Assembly (NCBI GenBank): GCA_964372275.1
Contig: CAYJRR010000164.1
Span: forward strand, 1-8,501
Direction: 5' to 3'
Source: CAYJRR01 sp964372275 [NCBI: uncultured bacterium]
GTDB taxonomy: Bacteria > CAYJRR01
Length of the DNA: 8,501 nucleotides
Below, in pieces: positions 6,435 through 8,501 of the stretch. Within the stretch, counting starts at the first letter, position 1, and each line of letters opens with the position of its first letter. The translations under genes were made by a program, and so were the position numbers. The notes under the pieces were generated by a model, which was not told the DNA's origin, did no database searches, and worked only from the letters and a program-made list of their open reading frames with translations.

Positions 6435-7079
6435 TCAGTAGACGAAGAGGTGGCTGTTCTTGGACATGTACCAGGCGGCGGCCGCCTCGGCGAGGAGGGC
6501 CACGCCGCAGATCCCTTTGGCGAGGAGGTCCCCCGCCTCCCACGCCTCCGCCAGTCCGATGAAGGTGACGATCAGCAGGATCGGCGAGAGGACCAGGAAG
6601 AGGTTCACCGCCTCCCACTTCATCTTGAGCAGACCGAACGCCGTCCCCAGCGAATAGACGCCGACCGCGGCGCCGACGATCCGGAACAGGACCGGGACCT
6701 CCACCCGGCCGAGGAAGGCGGTGCGCGGCGCGACCGCGACCAGGAGCGCCCACGCGCCCACCGCCACCAGGAGTCCGATCACCGCCATCGCCTCTCTCGG
6801 CGGCCGCCTCCCTTCGCGGCGCTTCGCGGCGCGCTCCTTAAGCGCGCCCCACGCGGCGGCGTCGAGCCCCGCCTTCTCCGCCTCCGCCGGCCACAGACGC
6901 TTCACCCGCGCCAGCTGCCGCTCGACGAAGTAGGCCTCTTCCGACTCCAGGTTCTCGCGGTGGATCTCGAGCATCCGCCGCACCGCACCGCTCAAGTCCC
7001 CCGCGCTCAAGGCGGTCATCGCCTCCTGGAACTCCGTCGGCGCGGGGGCCGGCTGCGGTCGCGTCTTGTCCGTGGCCAC
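6435..7079 (-). CDS. Unassigned membrane protein with four predicted transmembrane segments
   Basis: From the GTG start chosen here the protein has 214 residues. Residues 1-95 are soluble, helical and charged, including an EFQEAM...GDLSGAV helix and a basic KRREGRRPP stretch just before the membrane. Four hydrophobic segments follow at about 97-117, 128-151, 158-178 and 185-205, and the protein ends in HLFVY. I do not recognise the family. The frame is open back to a TTG at 7148 that overlaps the moeA stop as TTGA, which would add 23 residues. I prefer 7079 because bases 7080-7148 use several codons rare here (AGA, TTT, GGT, GTT, CGA) and hold a large inverted repeat. An ATG at 7019 has AGGAGG only two bases before it, too close to be ideal. 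It lies downstream of moeA on the same strand, but nothing in the sequence ties it to molybdenum. The gene is probable; its start is uncertain and its function unknown. Confidence 0.7.
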   Translation of the reverse strand: MATDKTRPQPAPAPTEFQEAMTALSAGDLSGAVRRMLEIHRENLESEEAYFVERQLARVKRLWPAEAEKAGLDAAAWGALKERAAKRREGRRPPREAMAVIGLLVAVGAWALLVAVAPRTAFLGRVEVPVLFRIVGAAVGVYSLGTAFGLLKMKWEAVNLFLVLSPILLIVTFIGLAEAWEAGDLLAKGICGVALLAEAAAAWYMSKNSHLFVY

Positions 7080-7086
7080 GAGCGCG

Positions 7087-7141
7087 GAGTGTCGAACACC
7101 GCGCCGCGCCGTGTCAAAGGTCGACTCGGCGTTCGACACTC
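7087..7141 (-). repeat. Inverted repeat with 11-bp perfect arms behind moeA
   Basis: GAGTGTCGAAC at 7087-7097 and GTTCGACACTC at 7131-7141 are perfect reverse complements separated by 33 bases. On the minus strand the inner sequence can extend the stem: GCCGAGTC pairs with GACACGGC apart from one A-A mismatch, closing on a seven-base loop and leaving a ten-base bulge on the 3' side. The arm centres are 44 bp apart, close to four helical turns. It may be an operator dyad, an mRNA structure controlling the downstream gene, or a mobile palindromic element; only one copy is in the window. Confidence 0.6.
7089..7117 (-). promoter_or_regulatory. Candidate promoter for the membrane-protein gene
   Basis: Read on the minus strand, an exact TTGACA (7117-7112) is followed after 18 bases by GACACT (7094-7089, three of six matches to TATAAT, including A2 and T6). 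Eight bases later comes the GTG start at 7079, so a transcript could be leaderless. The -10-like hexamer lies inside one arm of the inverted repeat, as an operator would. The -35 match is good and the -10 match poor. Confidence 0.33.
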
Positions 7142-7144
7142 TCG

Positions 7145-8386
7145 TCAATACCCCGGGCTGTCGCGGAGCCAGAAATCCGGGTCGATCACCTGCACCGAGA
7201 CGACCTCCCCCGGTTTGGCGCCGTTCCGGTCGGGCGGCACCAGGATCAACGAATTCCCTCGGAGCATCGAGGTGAGGATCCCCGATCCCTGGGCGCCGGT
7301 GGTGCGGACCCGGAACGACGCCCCTTCGCGCGCCAGCACGCCGCGGAGGAAGTACTGCTTGCCGGGTTTGACCTTGATCTCGTCCTCGAGGCGGGCCTCG
7401 ACCACGGGCGGGTAGAGGCGGGTCCGCCCCATCATCTTGCGCAGCGCGGGGGCCGCGTACTGTTCGAAGGAGATCATCGTCGACACCGGGTTTCCCGGCA
7501 GGCCGAACGCCGGCTTCCCGGCGATCAGCCCGAAGGCGAGCGGATACCCCGGCCGCTGCGCCACCCGCCAGAACTTCATCTCGCTCCCCAGCTCCCGGAG
7601 GACCTCCTTCACGAAGTCGTGCTCGCCGACCGAGACCCCGCCGGTGGTGAGAAGCGCATCGCAGTCGCGCGCCGCCTCGAGCTTCTCCCGGAGGTCCTCA
7701 CGGGTGTCCTGGGCGATCCCGAGATAGACCGGGACCGCCCCCAGCCGGACGACCGCCGCGGCCAGGGAGTAGGAGTTCGACGTGTAGATCTGCCCGGCGG
7801 CGGCAGCGGTGCCGACCTCCGCGATCTCGTCGCCGGTGGAGAGGATCGCCACCCGCGCCCGCTGCACGACGCGGACGGTCGCCACCCCAAGCGATGCGGC
7901 GACGCCGATCGCCGCCGGCGTCATCACGCCGCCCGGCTCCAGCACCGCGTCCCCGGCACGCACGTCCTCCCCCGCGCGCCGGACGTGCTCTCCCTTGGCC
8001 GGGAGACGGGCGTCGGCCACGCGGATCGCCTCGCGGCCCTCGGGGGTGGTGAGCTCCACCGGCAGCACCGTGTCGGCCCCCGCCGGGAGCGGCGCCCCGG
8101 TCATGATCCGGATCGCCGTCCCCGGCTCCACCCGCCCCGCCGCGATCCGGCCCGCCGGAACGTCCTCCGTCACGCGCAGCCGTCGCCCCGCGACCAGGTC
8201 CGAGCAAAGCACCGCGAAACCGTCCATCGCCGAGTTGTCCCACGGCGGAATCGGCCGCGCCGCGACCAGCCGCTCGGCGAGCACCCGATCGCGCGCGTCG
8301 AGCAGGAAGACCGTCTCCACCCCCAGCGGGCGGACGTGGGAGAGGACGAAGTCGCGGGCCTCGGCGACGGAGATCTCGGTGTTCAT
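7145..8386 (-). CDS. moeA: Molybdopterin molybdenumtransferase MoeA
   Basis: This 413-residue protein inserts molybdate into adenylylated molybdopterin, the last common step of molybdenum cofactor synthesis in the cytoplasm. Its length is close to the roughly 411 residues of E. coli MoeA. Visible motifs in order are PPWDNSAMDG (47-56, with catalytic-region D50 and D55), IRIMTGAPLPAGAD (92-105), STGDEI (183-188), SNSYSLAAA (203-211), TTGGVSVGEHD (247-257) and FGLPGNPVS (294-302). A C-terminal domain IV spans about 325-405. The E. coli KPGKP segment is RPGYP here (278-282), so both lysines are replaced; other family members also vary there. No SD precedes the ATG; instead TATCTT lies seven bases upstream. 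It is the first gene of a minus-strand unit, with an unassigned membrane protein next. No other molybdenum cofactor gene is in the window. Function is confident. Confidence 0.95.
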   Translation of the reverse strand: MNTEISVAEARDFVLSHVRPLGVETVFLLDARDRVLAERLVAARPIPPWDNSAMDGFAVLCSDLVAGRRLRVTEDVPAGRIAAGRVEPGTAIRIMTGAPLPAGADTVLPVELTTPEGREAIRVADARLPAKGEHVRRAGEDVRAGDAVLEPGGVMTPAAIGVAASLGVATVRVVQRARVAILSTGDEIAEVGTAAAAGQIYTSNSYSLAAAVVRLGAVPVYLGIAQDTREDLREKLEAARDCDALLTTGGVSVGEHDFVKEVLRELGSEMKFWRVAQRPGYPLAFGLIAGKPAFGLPGNPVSTMISFEQYAAPALRKMMGRTRLYPPVVEARLEDEIKVKPGKQYFLRGVLAREGASFRVRTTGAQGSGILTSMLRGNSLILVPPDRNGAKPGEVVSVQVIDPDFWLRDSPGY

Positions 8387-8393
8387 CGGCGGG

Positions 8394-8399
8394 AAGATA
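8394..8399 (-). promoter_or_regulatory. Possible -10 element of moeA
   Basis: On the minus strand TATCTT (four of six matches to TATAAT) ends seven bases before the moeA ATG, which would place the transcription start at or next to the ATG. No SD is present and no clear -35 element is seen. This suggests, but does not prove, a leaderless moeA message. Confidence 0.35.
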
Positions 8400-8448
8400 C
8401 GCGATTGCGCGCGTTCCCGCCGCAGGGCGAACGCGAAACGGAAACCCA

Positions 8449-8474
8449 GCCGCGACCGCGGTCGGTGTCGCGGC
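8449..8474. repeat. Inverted repeat upstream of moeA
   Basis: GCCGCGAC (8449-8456) and GTCGCGGC (8467-8474) are perfect 8-bp arms with a ten-base loop. It sits 63 bases upstream of the moeA start codon. It could be an operator, or the terminator-like end of a gene beyond the right edge, although no T-run follows on either strand. GC richness makes chance possible. The rest of 8387-8501 shows nothing else I can name. Confidence 0.35.
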
Positions 8475-8501
8475 CGAGGCCGAATCCGAGGGATGACCCC
8501 A

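Noticed and set aside
7017-7027. AGGAGG with an ATG as the true start of the membrane-protein gene.
   Set aside because: The spacing is only two bases, and the residues just upstream (EFQEA) look like part of the same helix, so the GTG at 7079 is preferred, without certainty.
6414-7415. Plus-strand open frame opposite the membrane-protein gene and the end of moeA.
   Set aside because: Its translation is His/Arg-rich with no domain, while the minus strand gives clear membrane segments and MoeA.
7698-8243. Gly-rich minus-strand frame inside moeA.
   Set aside because: It lies fully within moeA in another frame, with a repetitive Gly/Arg/Asp composition typical of GC-rich shadows.
8488-8501. 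ATG at 8493 after GAGGG on the plus strand as the start of a divergent gene.
   Set aside because: The purine run abuts the ATG with no spacer, and only three codons are visible, so there is not enough to call a gene.

Overview
The window is uniformly very GC-rich (third codon positions almost all G or C). It encodes an outer-membrane biogenesis pair, so the source is a diderm (Gram-negative) bacterium. The base composition, and the absence of a Shine-Dalgarno sequence (SD) at the first gene of several transcription units, would fit a high-GC lineage such as Acidobacteriota or Myxococcota. Nothing in the window fixes the taxon. I see no rRNA, tRNA, CRISPR array, insertion sequence or phage gene.

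Layout. Positions 1-5347 carry a tightly packed plus-strand operon. It begins with an Omp85-family outer-membrane protein cut by the left edge (1-1683), followed with a stop/start overlap by a TamB-like DUF490 protein starting at TTG (1680-4493). Three very small membrane-associated proteins follow: a DUF883 (ElaB/YqjD-type) C-terminal anchor (4510-4722), an unassigned 101-residue protein (4722-5027) and a YtxH-type protein (5024-5347), the last two joined by ATGA overlaps. After a 61-base gap holding a small hairpin lies a TrmH/SpoU-family RNA 2'-O-methyltransferase (5409-6239).

Positions 6236-8386 form a minus-strand unit read from right to left: moeA (8386-7145), a protein with four predicted membrane segments (about 7079-6435) and a 61-residue coiled-coil protein with a basic tail (6421-6236). 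The last gene meets the methyltransferase gene tail to tail, and their stop codons overlap in the four bases TTAG.

How the genes work together. The first two genes plausibly form a TAM-like bridge across the periplasm, with an outer-membrane barrel plus POTRA domains and a long beta-rich TamB partner. The three small proteins look like membrane-anchored envelope or stress proteins of the YqjD/YtxH kind and are probably co-translated. MoeA inserts molybdenum into molybdopterin; its downstream membrane protein has no recognised role.

Most unusual points: a possible lipoprotein signal at the TamB N-terminus; the three-gene micro-protein cassette, whose members share an AAGY-type membrane entry motif; a long 11-bp-arm inverted repeat flanking a candidate promoter behind moeA; and -10-like hexamers only 7-10 bases before SD-less start codons at three transcription-unit heads, which suggests leaderless transcription. 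I did not find a clear new multi-gene system; the small-protein cassette is the nearest candidate.
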